The notes below the pieces were generated by a model. That model worked only from the letters and a program-made list of their open reading frames with translations. It was not told the origin of the DNA and did not search any database. A stretch of DNA of 64,000 nucleotides from Bacteroides cellulosilyticus (GTDB lineage Bacteria > Bacteroidota > Bacteroidia > Bacteroidales > Bacteroidaceae), in assembly GCF_020091405.1 (NCBI RefSeq), contig NZ_CP081903.1, positions 1,612,001 to 1,676,000 of the forward strand, written 5' to 3'. Made by a program: the position numbers and the translations under genes. Positions 7,553 to 16,273 of this stretch are shown here, piece by piece (within the stretch, counting starts at the first letter, position 1; every line of letters starts with the position of its first letter).

Positions 7553-9778
7553 TCAGGATCGTGCCGGAAAATAAAGAGTAAACTCACTGAAACGGCCTTC
7601 TTCACTCTCCACTTCTACCCTGCCCTCATGTGCCAGCATCACTTGCTGCACATAGTTCAAACCTAAGCCAAAGCCTGTGGCTCCCCCTTTACTACTGCGT
7701 GCTGCCGCCGCAGAGCGTTCAAAACGATTGAAGATACGCGACTGGTCTTTCAAGGAGATACCCAACCCGTTATCGCATACTTTAATTTTGCAGACTCCCC
7801 TCTCCGACTCACAGATTATATCTATTTTCACCTCTTCACAAGAATACTTGATCGCATTGTCCAATAAGTTTCCCAGCACTTCACGCAGGCAGAAAGCATC
7901 CGCATAGACCGTCTCACAGCGATGATAAACCGTATTGAATTCCACCCTCTTACCGGCTTTCAGAGAAATCTTCGCAACCAGATCATCAATCAACGGACGC
8001 AGGGAAACATCTTCCTTATGCAGCTCCAAATGCCCTTCGTCCAATTGTGTCAGCATCAATACCCTGTTCGATAAAGCCAGCAGATGCTCGCTTTCTTCCG
8101 TCATCACCCGTCGGTATTTCTCTTCTTTTTCAGGCTTATCCGCCAGTTTCCCCCCTGCCAGCACATGTGCCGCCATCAGTATGGAGTTCAACGGAGATTT
8201 CATATCATGAATCATAGCGTAAGTAAAGTCTTTCTGAAACTGCTCCAGGCGATGTTGCATCCGAAGCACTTTCACCTGACCGAAGATACAATCGAGCATT
8301 ACCAGGAATGTAATCCATAAGGGCAGCAAAAGATACCAGATAGAAGTCGCCACATAACGATAAGGGTTCTTCACAACTCCCTGCACGCAAAGCGTACTAT
8401 CTTCTTTCAAAGGAATAAACTGAGAAGTATAATCACCATACTTTGGGGAGGCGTATCCAACCTCTGTAACCGTACTGTCCGAAGAACGGAGAAACTGGCG
8501 AATACCACTACGCGACTTCATGCCCAACCGGCTCAAATGCCCGGCAAATACCGAATCCAGGAAGAAAGAAGACATAGGTATCTCTACACTGTCCTGATTG
8601 ATTCTCTGCTGCACGATCAAGGCTGACCGAAGGCGATAGTTTTGGTCAATCGTGTTATAGGTATGTACCACAAACAAACGGTTTATCACATACTCCGATT
8701 CCTTTCCCCGCAGAAACTTCTGTTGCTCTTTAGCGAAAGGAGTCTCTTCTAAAATGCTCACATCTTTGTACGCCCCTACTTTTGTGACATGTGAAAGGAA
8801 ATGTCGATAACGATTATACATCACCTCATCATAGAAAGCTGCTTCAAAACAATCATTCACCTGATAAGCAGTCTCACGGGCAGCTGTACGGTACAAATAG
8901 GCAAACCAAGCTACCATCAACAAACAACTTGCCAGCAGACTGACTATGAAGAATACCTTAAATGAATGTTGTTTACGGGCCTGACGTTTCCGTTCCTCTT
9001 CTTTAGCCATGGAAAGTGTTTGCTCCGTCATATCCAGAATCTGCCTGCTCGATGTTTCTATGGCCTCCCACTGTTGTTCGGGAATCTGCCGGCGCACCTT
9101 ACCTATCGGCAATCTCATTTTCTCCGCCAAAGCATAGAAAGCAGAGCGCTGTTCTTCAATCCCCCGGCGCTGGCTGATGATATATTTCATCTGCTGTGCC
9201 CAGCTGTAAATGAGGAAAGCAGTCAATAACAAAGTAGGAAGGAACAGGAAAAACACATCCTTTACAAGTGGAAGGAAAGGAGAAATGATGGCAGCTTCTA
9301 TCGCTTTCCCCTTACCTTCATTCAGCCATGCTTGCTCCGAAATAACCGTTTTGAAACGTCTGTAAGCGGAATATTTACTGTGATCTTCTACCGAATCAAT
9401 CCATACGGTCCTATCGATGTTCTTCCATTTCAGCTTCTTTTCCAACACCTTCTCCATCTCATCCAAAGGTATCTCCACATGATAAGCATCTTCCAGGAAA
9501 GAAGCCACTTGCTGATATCCAAGAAATACCAGTTCATCATAAGACATCTTTTCATCTCTGCGGATGTACGAATAACAAGGTATGGTATTGTCAGGAAAAG
9601 GCAGGTTATTCACCTGGTTATCCACCGTTTCTATAAAAGCCTGCCGGAAACATTCGTTCAGTGTACGCTTCGCCTCATTTTTATAGCTGTCATAAGCATA
9701 TATCATGCCTCCCAATTGTATCACCACAACGAGAAACAATCCTATGATAGAGAGGATATAGAGTGAACGAAGCTTCAT
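7553..9778 (-). CDS. Orphan sensor histidine kinase with an internally duplicated sensor half
   Basis: The 741-residue protein is laid out as TM (6-27), extracytoplasmic sensor (28-165), TM (171-193), cytosolic linker (194-270), TM (273-296), second sensor (297-470), TM (477-500), DHp with phospho-acceptor H524 (YAMIHDMKSP), then an ATPase domain with NLLDNAIKYS, DNGLGI and GFGLGL boxes. The two sensors are related (LNECFRQAFIETV at 40-52; VNDCFEAAFYDEV at 307-319). The linker resembles a decayed DHp: YALAEKMRLP at 215-224, with Glu219 where the catalytic His should be. No response regulator gene is adjacent. The promoter box TATCTTTG lies 20 bp upstream, inside the ATPase relic. It may drive the regulator that binds the direct-repeat promoters nearby; that is inference. 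Confidence 0.9.
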   Translation of the reverse strand: MKLRSLYILSIIGLFLVVVIQLGGMIYAYDSYKNEAKRTLNECFRQAFIETVDNQVNNLPFPDNTIPCYSYIRRDEKMSYDELVFLGYQQVASFLEDAYHVEIPLDEMEKVLEKKLKWKNIDRTVWIDSVEDHSKYSAYRRFKTVISEQAWLNEGKGKAIEAAIISPFLPLVKDVFFLFLPTLLLTAFLIYSWAQQMKYIISQRRGIEEQRSAFYALAEKMRLPIGKVRRQIPEQQWEAIETSSRQILDMTEQTLSMAKEEERKRQARKQHSFKVFFIVSLLASCLLMVAWFAYLYRTAARETAYQVNDCFEAAFYDEVMYNRYRHFLSHVTKVGAYKDVSILEETPFAKEQQKFLRGKESEYVINRLFVVHTYNTIDQNYRLRSALIVQQRINQDSVEIPMSSFFLDSVFAGHLSRLGMKSRSGIRQFLRSSDSTVTEVGYASPKYGDYTSQFIPLKEDSTLCVQGVVKNPYRYVATSIWYLLLPLWITFLVMLDCIFGQVKVLRMQHRLEQFQKDFTYAMIHDMKSPLNSILMAAHVLAGGKLADKPEKEEKYRRVMTEESEHLLALSNRVLMLTQLDEGHLELHKEDVSLRPLIDDLVAKISLKAGKRVEFNTVYHRCETVYADAFCLREVLGNLLDNAIKYSCEEVKIDIICESERGVCKIKVCDNGLGISLKDQSRIFNRFERSAAAARSSKGGATGFGLGLNYVQQVMLAHEGRVEVESEEGRFSEFTLYFPARS

Positions 9779-9782
9779 CTTG

Positions 9783-10217
9783 CTATTGTTTGGGGGACAA
9801 AGATAACGTTTTCAACATCCACTTCCATACAGGAAGAACATGAATCGTATATTCACCAGCATTTTTACCCTTATAGTAATGCAGACTTCCCTGTACCGGC
9901 AAATTCCAGCGTAAATAAAAATAAACGGCATTCTCAAGCAACTTGCCATTATCTTCACTTTGAGGATTAAGCAACACAGAGCGTAAACCATTATCAATGC
10001 AATAATATTTCTTATCTCCACTACTCTCTTTCACGAGTGAGGGTTCATATTTCGTTAACGGGAAAAACAGATATATACTTCCACAGGTAATCCTGCCTGG
10101 AAACCTGCAATCAACTGTTTTAGTAATTCCTTCTTCTTCATAAAGACATTCTATTTGATTTCTTTCCCTCTGAAAAAGATAAAAATACAAAAAACTTTCT
10201 TTTTGAAAAAGAAACAT
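9783..10217 (-). pseudogene. Decayed C-terminal part of a DUF4143-type ATPase
   Basis: Residues in the middle read KKYYCIDNGLRSVLL, then GKLLENAVYFYLRW and LHYYKGKN. This is the C-terminal region of the AAA_14/DUF4143 ATPases, and it parallels KYYLNDLAF and YLLENAVYIELRR in the intact ATPase at 28277. The Walker motifs are absent, and the expected D/E-x-V-D-F segment after YYKGKN is lost, replaced by unrelated sequence before the stop. The gene is therefore a relic. The promoter of the downstream kinase gene lies within its last codons. Confidence 0.65.
9798..9805 (-). promoter_or_regulatory. -7 promoter box of the histidine kinase gene
   Basis: The minus strand reads TATCTTTG, 20 bp upstream of the kinase start codon, giving a leader of about 12 nt. 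Confidence 0.6.
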
Positions 10218-10304
10218 CTGCTAAATTCTAAAAAACATCAGATTTACCAAGATACAAAGTGACTTTGCAGTTGATAAAATCAACGGGATTTCTGCGTTAA
10301 CCTA

Positions 10305-10353
10305 ACGATAACGTTACGATAACATTCATCCTCATCTCCCTGCCCTATCTTTG
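10305..10353 (+). promoter_or_regulatory. Promoter with tandem 11-bp repeats, DUF3836 gene 2
   Basis: ACGATAACGTT (10305-10315) and ACGATAACATT (10316-10326) are followed by the -7 box TATCTTTG at 10346-10353. Spacing and flanks (gttaacctaacg before, ttgcaacatcgaaa after) match the other two promoters of this type. Confidence 0.7.
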
Positions 10354-10400
10354 CAACATCGAAAGAAACAAGAATGTATAACTTAAAAAATAAAACGATT

Positions 10401-10898
10401 ATGAAAACTTTAGTAGTATCAGTAGTATTCGCATTGACATCCGTAGTAAACGCAGTAAGCAACAACAACCTGGAAGGTTTCGCTTATAACACGGAAATGA
10501 ACGAAGGTCGCGTAAAGACGGAAACTGTATTCAAAGTAGAGAACCGGAAGTATCTGCACAATCATTTGCAGTATAACTATTCGTACAATGCCGAAGGACG
10601 CATATCAGCCAAAGAAGTATTGAAATGGAGCAAGGAGAACCAACGTTTTGAAAAGCAATATTGCCTGAATTTCTCTTATGACGGAACAGATATAAACGTG
10701 GAATACGTAGCATGGAACAGTAAAATGAACGCTTACGCTGACGTGAAAGCTAAAACTGTTTATCAAACTGTTTATCAGATAAACGCAATGGGGGCAAATT
10801 ATCAAAGCTACAAATGGAACAAGAAAGATAATTCCTGGAACCTGACAGCAGAACACAGCACGCAAGCGGAAGAAATTATGTTGTTTGCTGAAAAATGA
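10401..10898 (+). CDS. Secreted DUF3836 family protein, second copy
   Basis: The 165-residue protein has a signal peptide (MKTLVVSVVFALTSVVNA) nearly identical to that of the paralogue at 1696, and the same domain (HLQYNYSYNAEGRISAKE, KQYCLNFSY, NVEYVAWNSK). It carries a small in-frame tandem duplication of 12 bp (10755-10766 and 10767-10778), which yields VYQTVYQ where the first copy has VYQ. An alternative start nine codons upstream gives MYNLKNKTI before the signal. The promoter is of the shared direct-repeat type. The gene is convergent with the EamA gene, with only 8 bp between stops and no separate terminator seen. Function of the family is unknown. Confidence 0.8.
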   Translation: MKTLVVSVVFALTSVVNAVSNNNLEGFAYNTEMNEGRVKTETVFKVENRKYLHNHLQYNYSYNAEGRISAKEVLKWSKENQRFEKQYCLNFSYDGTDINVEYVAWNSKMNAYADVKAKTVYQTVYQINAMGANYQSYKWNKKDNSWNLTAEHSTQAEEIMLFAEK

Positions 10899-10906
10899 TC
10901 CGTCGG

Positions 10907-11785
10907 TTATTTTCTTCCTGCTATATACACCCCACACATAATGCAACCTGCACCAATCAGCGCAATGATCGTCAGATGTTCATTCAGCAGAATTGCAGAC
11001 CCTACCAAGGTAAACAGCGGATTGAGATAGATATAATTGGAAGCACGCACCGTACCGAGATTTTTTAGCACCACATTCCAGACTGCGAAACAAACCAGCG
11101 AAGCAAGTACACCTAAAAATAGCAGGTTCAACAAGACAGAAGGTTCCAAAAGCAAGGAAAGGTCTGCTTGCCAGGGCTGGAACAAGAAAACAGGAAGTAT
11201 GCTCAATATCCCATAGAAAAATATCTTACGGGTAATAAATATAGTATTGTATCTCCCTGTCATCTTCTTCATTATCAAGCTATAAAATGCCCAGGAAAGA
11301 GCAGCAAGCAGAGTCAGGAAATCGCCCAACGGAGATATTTTCAAAACAAAACTCCCATTATAAACCACCATTGCCACCCCTACCAATGCCATCAGTGAAC
11401 CGCCTATCAAAGTGCGGGTAGCTTTCTCCTTCTTATAAATCATCAGTGAAAAGATAGTGGTGAGCAACGGAGCCGTACAAACAATAAACGCCACATTGGT
11501 AGCCAATGTAATGCCCAAAGCCATATTCTCCGTCAGAAAATAGACGGAACCGCCCGTAATACCACCCAATAACAACCAAAGTTCATCTTTCCAGTTGTTC
11601 GCAAACAGTTTGCGGGGAGATATAAACCAGATACCAATATAGGCAATCAGAAAACGAAGCAAGAAGATCTCTTTCGGAGAAAGTCCATTGGCAATTAAAA
11701 CTTTGGTGGAGATAAAGGTTAATCCCCACACTCCTACGGTGAAGATCGCTATCAGATGATAGGTGTAATTTTTCTTCTCATTCAT
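10907..11785 (-). CDS. EamA/DMT family inner-membrane transporter
   Basis: The 292-residue protein has about ten hydrophobic segments in two five-helix EamA repeats, with the typical opening WGLTFISTKVLI and second-repeat opening GDFLTLLAALSWAFYSLIMKK. Members of the drug/metabolite transporter superfamily export metabolites or amino acids; the substrate cannot be told here. The frame extends 20 codons further upstream, but a -7 box (TATCTTTG on the minus strand at 11814-11807) puts the transcript start near 11800, so MNEKKNYTYH at 11785 is the real start. Confidence 0.85.
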   Translation of the reverse strand: MNEKKNYTYHLIAIFTVGVWGLTFISTKVLIANGLSPKEIFLLRFLIAYIGIWFISPRKLFANNWKDELWLLLGGITGGSVYFLTENMALGITLATNVAFIVCTAPLLTTIFSLMIYKKEKATRTLIGGSLMALVGVAMVVYNGSFVLKISPLGDFLTLLAALSWAFYSLIMKKMTGRYNTIFITRKIFFYGILSILPVFLFQPWQADLSLLLEPSVLLNLLFLGVLASLVCFAVWNVVLKNLGTVRASNYIYLNPLFTLVGSAILLNEHLTIIALIGAGCIMCGVYIAGRK

Positions 11786-11806
11786 ACGTTCCCGATAAAT
11801 TGCAGG

Positions 11807-11814
11807 CAAAGATA
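11807..11814 (-). promoter_or_regulatory. -7 promoter box of the EamA gene
   Basis: The minus strand reads TATCTTTG, 22 bp before the chosen start codon, and so decides that start over an upstream in-frame one. Confidence 0.65.
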
Positions 11815-11961
11815 TACCATTTCTACTTTTTGTACAATAAAACAAGGGATTTAATAGACGCCGGAAACGTTTTTAATAAATAAGGGTGACGTTTTTTAAA
11901 AACTTTACCCACGTTTATTAACAACGTGATTAGAGTGCTTTTCAGCAATTCGGCATAAAAA

Positions 11962-12092
11962 TAAACAAAAAAAGGATGCAATCTTCTCAGACTTCATCCT
12001 TTGAAATATCCTAAAAACACTTTTGTGTAAAATCCTATTGAATTAACTTAGCCATTTTTTGTATTACATTACTTGAATTAGTTTTAATAAGC
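11962..12092 (-). ncRNA. Candidate small RNA with own promoter and terminator
   Basis: On the minus strand a strong promoter (TTGA, 19 bp, TATATTTG) is followed about 125 nt later by an intrinsic terminator: AAAGGATG (12002-11995 read on the minus strand) pairs with CATCCTTT (11978-11971), then a run of T. No gene on this strand explains the terminator: the next minus-strand gene (EamA) has its own promoter 150 bp further on, and leuS is on the other strand. The RNA would contain a small ACAC-AAAA-GTGT hairpin and a six-codon frame (MAKLIQ), so a leader-peptide mRNA is an alternative. I do not recognise a named RNA family. Confidence 0.5.
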
Positions 12093-12098
12093 ACATCA

Positions 12099-12129
12099 CA
12101 AATATAAGCAATAAAAATTACTTTGTCAA
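12099..12129 (-). promoter_or_regulatory. Promoter of the candidate small RNA
   Basis: Read on the minus strand, TTGA at 12129-12126 lies exactly 19 bp from TATATTTG at 12106-12099, close to the Bacteroidetes consensus (TTTG, 19-21 bp, TAnnTTTG). Confidence 0.55.
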
Positions 12130-12225
12130 GTATTTATTTATATTTTTTCCATCTTTTCCGCTACTTTATCACTAAACAGGAAAAAACATATATTTTCAAA
12201 TGTTCCGCTACCTGTCTGAAACGTA

Positions 12226-12327
12226 TCCGAACCGTACTTGCTCCGTACATTCTTCGGTCAAAAGTACTTCTACACGGAGAAAGTACGGCTTTGGTACGGA
12301 GCAAGTATATCCCTGGTACGGTCCGGA
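12226..12327 (+). other. Highly structured segment upstream of leuS
   Basis: A perfect 13-bp inverted repeat (ACTTGCTCCGTAC at 12235-12247, GTACGGAGCAAGT at 12294-12306) is nested with a second pairing option (TCCGAACCGTA at 12226-12236 with TACGGTCCGGA at 12317-12327). The word GTAC recurs many times between. The leuS promoter box lies downstream of it, so it may be an operator or an RNA element of another transcript rather than the leuS leader itself. Confidence 0.5.
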
Positions 12328-12374
12328 CAAATACTTTTTTGTTGTACTAAGCTATGAATCTGAAAATAAACCCG

Positions 12375-12382
12375 TAAATTTG
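12375..12382 (+). promoter_or_regulatory. -7 promoter box of leuS
   Basis: TAAATTTG matches TAnnTTTG and lies 60 bp before the leuS start codon. I do not see a good -33 element. Confidence 0.5.
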
Positions 12383-12441
12383 CACCGTTTAATAAAGTAT
12401 ATAACTAAGTATCAACCATAAAATAACGAAAGAAAACCATT

Positions 12442-15279
12442 ATGGAGTACAATTTCAGGGAGATTGAAAAGAAGTGGCAGAAAAGGTGGGTGGAAGAGAA
12501 AACCTACCAAGTGAAGGAAGATGAGACGAAGCAGAAGTACTATGTACTAAACATGTTCCCCTACCCCTCCGGTGCGGGCCTACACGTAGGACACCCGCTG
12601 GGATACATCGCTTCGGACATTTATGCTCGTTACAAACGACTGCAGGGCTTCAATGTACTAAATCCCATGGGATATGATGCTTACGGACTTCCCGCCGAAC
12701 AATATGCTATACAAACAGGACAACATCCTGCAATTACTACGATCAACAATATCGACCGCTACCGTGAGCAGTTGGATAAGATAGGTTTCTGTTTCGACTG
12801 GAGCCGCGAAATACGTACCTGCGAACCGGAATATTATCATTGGACGCAATGGGCATTCCAGAAGATGTTCAACAGCTATTATTGCAATGATGAACAACAG
12901 GCCCGCCCTATCGAAGAGCTGATACAGGCTTTCGAGCAAGTAGGTACCAACGGCATGAATGTGGCTTGTGGCGAAGAACTCAGCTTCACTGCCGAAGAAT
13001 GGAAAGCCAAGAACGAGAAAGAGAAACAGGAAATCCTGATGAACTATCGTATCGCCTATCTGGGTGAAACGATGGTAAACTGGTGTGCCCAATTGGGTAC
13101 GGTTTTGGCCAACGATGAAGTGATAGACGGTGTATCCGAACGCGGAGGTTTCCCCGTAGTTCAGAAGAAGATGCGTCAATGGTGCCTTCGCGTTTCTGCC
13201 TATTCACAACGCTTGTTGGACGGACTGGATACCATCGATTGGACAGATTCTCTGAAAGAAACTCAAAGAAACTGGATCGGTCGCAGCGAAGGTGCCGAAG
13301 TACAGTTCAAAGTAAAAGACAGCGATCTGGAATTTACCATCTTCACCACTCGTGCAGATACGATGTTCGGTGTTACTTTCATGGTGTTGGCCCCGGAAAG
13401 CGAATTGGTAGCCCAACTGACTACTCCTGAGCAAAAGGACGAAGTTAACGCTTATCTGGAACGTACAAAGAAACGTACCGAACGTGATCGTATCACAGAC
13501 CGCAGCGTGACGGGTGTATTCTCCGGAAGTTATGCCATTAATCCTTTCACAGGTGAGGCAGTGCCCATCTGGATCAGCGACTATGTACTTGCCGGTTATG
13601 GTACAGGTGCCATCATGGCTGTACCTGCACACGATAGCCGCGACTATGCTTTTGCCAAGCATTTCGGATTGGAGATCCGTCCGTTGGTAGAAGGTTGTGA
13701 TGTCAGCGAAGAAAGCTTTGATGCCAAAGAAGGTATCGTTTGCAACTCTCCGAGACCTGATGTAACTCCTTACTGTGATCTTACATTGAACGGACTGACC
13801 ATCAAAGAAGCTATCGAAAAGACCAAGAACTACGTAAAAGAACATAATCTGGGACGCGTAAAGGTGAATTATCGTCTTCGTGACGCTATCTTCTCCCGCC
13901 AGCGCTACTGGGGTGAACCGTTCCCGGTTTACTACAAGGATGGAATGCCTTATATGATCGATGAAAGCTGTCTGCCGCTTGAATTGCCGGAAGTTGCCAA
14001 ATTCCTTCCTACCGAAACCGGAGAACCACCGTTGGGACATGCTACCAAATGGGCTTGGGACACCGTAAACAAATGTGTGGTAGAGAATGAAAAGATAGAT
14101 AACGTTACTGTATTCCCTCTTGAACTGAATACCATGCCGGGCTTTGCAGGTTCCAGCGCTTATTATCTGCGTTATATGGACCCGCACAACAACAAAGCAT
14201 TGGTTGATAAGAAAATAGATGAATACTGGAGAAGCGTCGACCTCTATGTAGGTGGTACGGAACATGCTACGGGGCACTTGATTTATTCACGTTTCTGGAA
14301 TAAATTCCTGCACGATGTAGGAGTGTCTATCGTGGAAGAACCGTTCCAGAAGTTGGTGAACCAAGGCATGATACAGGGACGGAGTAACTTCGTTTACCGT
14401 ATCAAAGATAGCAACAAGTTCGTTTCTCTGAATCTGAAGAATCAGTACGACACTACCCCACTCCATGTGGATGTAAATATCGTATCCAATGATATTCTGG
14501 ATCTCGAAGCTTTCAAAGCATGGCGTCCTGAATTTGCCAACGCTGAATTTATCCTGGAAGACGGTAAATACATCTGCGGCTGGGCTGTGGAGAAGATGAG
14601 TAAATCCATGTTCAACGTCGTTAATCCCGATATGATTGTTGAGAAATACGGTGCGGATACATTGCGTATGTACGAGATGTTCCTCGGTCCGGTAGAGCAA
14701 TCCAAGCCTTGGGATACGAACGGTATCGACGGTGTGTACCGCTTCATCAAGAAGTTCTGGTCACTGTTCTACGACCGTAACGGAAACTATATGGTGACGG
14801 ATGAGCCTGCAACCAAGGAAGAACTGAAATCTTTGCATAAACTGATTAAGAAAGTAACGGGTGATATTGAACAGTTCTCTTACAATACTTCCGTCAGTGC
14901 TTTCATGATCTGTGTAAACGAGTTATTCAGCCTGAAATGCAGTAAGAAGGAGATATTGAATCAACTGGTTATCGTATTGGCTCCTTTCGCTCCGCACGTA
15001 TGTGAAGAGTTGTGGGATACACTGGGCCATGCAGACTCAGTTTGCGATGCCAAGTGGCCTGCTTACAACGAAGAATATCTGGTGGAAGATACAATCAACT
15101 ACACCATATCTTTCAATGGCAAGGCACGCTTCAATATGGAATTCCCTGCTGACGAAACATCAGAAGCCATTCAAAGCACCGTATTGGCAGATGAACGTTC
15201 GGCTAAATGGATGGAAGGCAAATCAGTAGTGAAAGTGATTGTCGTTCCGAAGAAGATCGTAAACATTGTTATTAAATAA
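12442..15279 (+). CDS. leuS: Leucyl-tRNA synthetase
   Basis: The 945-residue class I synthetase charges tRNA-Leu with leucine in the cytosol. The HIGH motif is present as HVGH (48-51) in [13 protein letters not shown], and KMSKS is intact at 718-722. Between them lie the editing domain (with [16 protein letters not shown], including the T-rich and conserved Asp regions) and the family-specific insertion before KMSKS. The C-terminal anticodon-binding domain includes [17 protein letters not shown]. Length fits the longer LeuRS of Bacteroidetes. It may be co-transcribed with the YitT gene 87 bp downstream, from which it is separated only by an extragenic hairpin repeat. Confidence 0.97.
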   Translation: MEYNFREIEKKWQKRWVEEKTYQVKEDETKQKYYVLNMFPYPSGAGLHVGHPLGYIASDIYARYKRLQGFNVLNPMGYDAYGLPAEQYAIQTGQHPAITTINNIDRYREQLDKIGFCFDWSREIRTCEPEYYHWTQWAFQKMFNSYYCNDEQQARPIEELIQAFEQVGTNGMNVACGEELSFTAEEWKAKNEKEKQEILMNYRIAYLGETMVNWCAQLGTVLANDEVIDGVSERGGFPVVQKKMRQWCLRVSAYSQRLLDGLDTIDWTDSLKETQRNWIGRSEGAEVQFKVKDSDLEFTIFTTRADTMFGVTFMVLAPESELVAQLTTPEQKDEVNAYLERTKKRTERDRITDRSVTGVFSGSYAINPFTGEAVPIWISDYVLAGYGTGAIMAVPAHDSRDYAFAKHFGLEIRPLVEGCDVSEESFDAKEGIVCNSPRPDVTPYCDLTLNGLTIKEAIEKTKNYVKEHNLGRVKVNYRLRDAIFSRQRYWGEPFPVYYKDGMPYMIDESCLPLELPEVAKFLPTETGEPPLGHATKWAWDTVNKCVVENEKIDNVTVFPLELNTMPGFAGSSAYYLRYMDPHNNKALVDKKIDEYWRSVDLYVGGTEHATGHLIYSRFWNKFLHDVGVSIVEEPFQKLVNQGMIQGRSNFVYRIKDSNKFVSLNLKNQYDTTPLHVDVNIVSNDILDLEAFKAWRPEFANAEFILEDGKYICGWAVEKMSKSMFNVVNPDMIVEKYGADTLRMYEMFLGPVEQSKPWDTNGIDGVYRFIKKFWSLFYDRNGNYMVTDEPATKEELKSLHKLIKKVTGDIEQFSYNTSVSAFMICVNELFSLKCSKKEILNQLVIVLAPFAPHVCEELWDTLGHADSVCDAKWPAYNEEYLVEDTINYTISFNGKARFNMEFPADETSEAIQSTVLADERSAKWMEGKSVVKVIVVPKKIVNIVIK

Positions 15280-15282
15280 CAT

Positions 15283-15359
15283 AAGTTACGAGCTACAAGA
15301 GACAAGTCAACTTGTCTCATTTACCTACACTTGTAGCTCGTAGCTCGTAGCTTGTAACT
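15283..15359. repeat. Extragenic palindromic repeat, GAGCTAC family, copy 2
   Basis: AGTTACGAGCTACAAG on the left is answered by CTTGTAGCTCGTAGC and CTTGTAACT on the right, with an inner hairpin GAGACAAG-TCAA-CTTGTCTC (15299-15318). It is the same family as the repeat at 6591-6666. It may also act as an RNA hairpin between leuS and the next gene. Confidence 0.65.
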
Positions 15360-15366
15360 AACTAAT

Positions 15367-16269
15367 ATGCAAATTACAAAACCAACCAAAGCCGAAATGA
15401 TGAGAGAGTTGCGGGACTATATCTTCATCACTGTCGGTCTTATCAGTTATGCCTTGGGATGGGCGTTGTTTCTGATTCCTTATCAGATAACGACGGGCGG
15501 TACTACAGGTATCGGTGCAATTATCTATTACGCCACGGGGTTTCCTATCCAATGGTCATACTTCATCATCAATGCTGTCTTAATGACATTTGCCATTAAA
15601 ATACTGGGTCCTAAATTCAGTATTAAAACCACATTCGCCATCTTCGGGCTGACATTCTTTTTATGGTTTTTCCAAATGCTTGTAAACGGTCCAGACAATA
15701 CACCACCACTTATACTGGGACCGGGACAGGACTTCATGGCTTGCATGATAGGTGCCGTGATGTGCGGTGCAGGCCTCGGAGTCGTATTCAATTGCAACGG
15801 AAGCACGGGAGGAACGGATATCATCGCCGCCATCATACATAAGTATAAAGACGTCACACTGGGACGTATGGTGATGCTTTGCGATGTGGTTATCATCAGT
15901 TCCTGTTACTTCGTATTCCATGACTGGAGACGCGTGATATTTGGTTTTGTAACTTTGTTTGTTATCGGTTTCGTATTAGACTATATTGTGAACAGTGCCC
16001 GCCAGTCCGTACAATTCTTTATCTTCTCCAAAGAGTATGAAAAGATTGCCGACCGTATTACGAAGGAGACACACCGCGGCGTAACCGTTCTGGACGGTAT
16101 AGGATGGTACAGTAAACACAATGTAAAAGTACTCGTTGTATTAGCTTATAAGCGCCAGTCAATTGATATTTTCCGTTTGGTGAAAGACATTGACCCGAAC
16201 GCATTTATCTCTCAAAGTTCCGTTATCGGAGTCTATGGAGAAGGTTTCGACCGGTTGAAAGTGAAATAA
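15367..16269 (+). CDS. YitT family membrane protein (DUF161 + DUF2179)
   Basis: The 300-residue protein has about six hydrophobic segments with the YitT signatures TTGGTTGIGAIIYY near residue 45 and CNGSTGGTDIIAAIIHKY near residue 145, two related halves of the membrane part. The C-terminal soluble domain (about residues 215-300; FFIFSKEYEKIADRI, then RGVTVLDGIGWYS) is DUF2179, a ligand-binding-like fold. The family is thought to be transport-related but its substrate is unknown. It follows leuS on the same strand and ends 4 bp from a convergent gene. Confidence 0.9.
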   Translation: MQITKPTKAEMMRELRDYIFITVGLISYALGWALFLIPYQITTGGTTGIGAIIYYATGFPIQWSYFIINAVLMTFAIKILGPKFSIKTTFAIFGLTFFLWFFQMLVNGPDNTPPLILGPGQDFMACMIGAVMCGAGLGVVFNCNGSTGGTDIIAAIIHKYKDVTLGRMVMLCDVVIISSCYFVFHDWRRVIFGFVTLFVIGFVLDYIVNSARQSVQFFIFSKEYEKIADRITKETHRGVTVLDGIGWYSKHNVKVLVVLAYKRQSIDIFRLVKDIDPNAFISQSSVIGVYGEGFDRLKVK

Positions 16270-16273
16270 TACT

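Noticed and set aside
12226..12327. T-box leader of leuS
   Set aside because: I find no specifier loop, no conserved T-box sequence and no terminator after it, and the likely leuS promoter lies downstream. T-boxes are also rare outside Gram-positive bacteria.
12123..12421. Short plus-strand open frames upstream of leuS
   Set aside because: They run through the inverted-repeat block, have no ribosome-binding context and no resemblance to known proteins.
13204..14277. 357-codon open frame on the minus strand inside leuS
   Set aside because: It is antisense to the catalytic and editing parts of leucyl-tRNA synthetase and shows no domain pattern.
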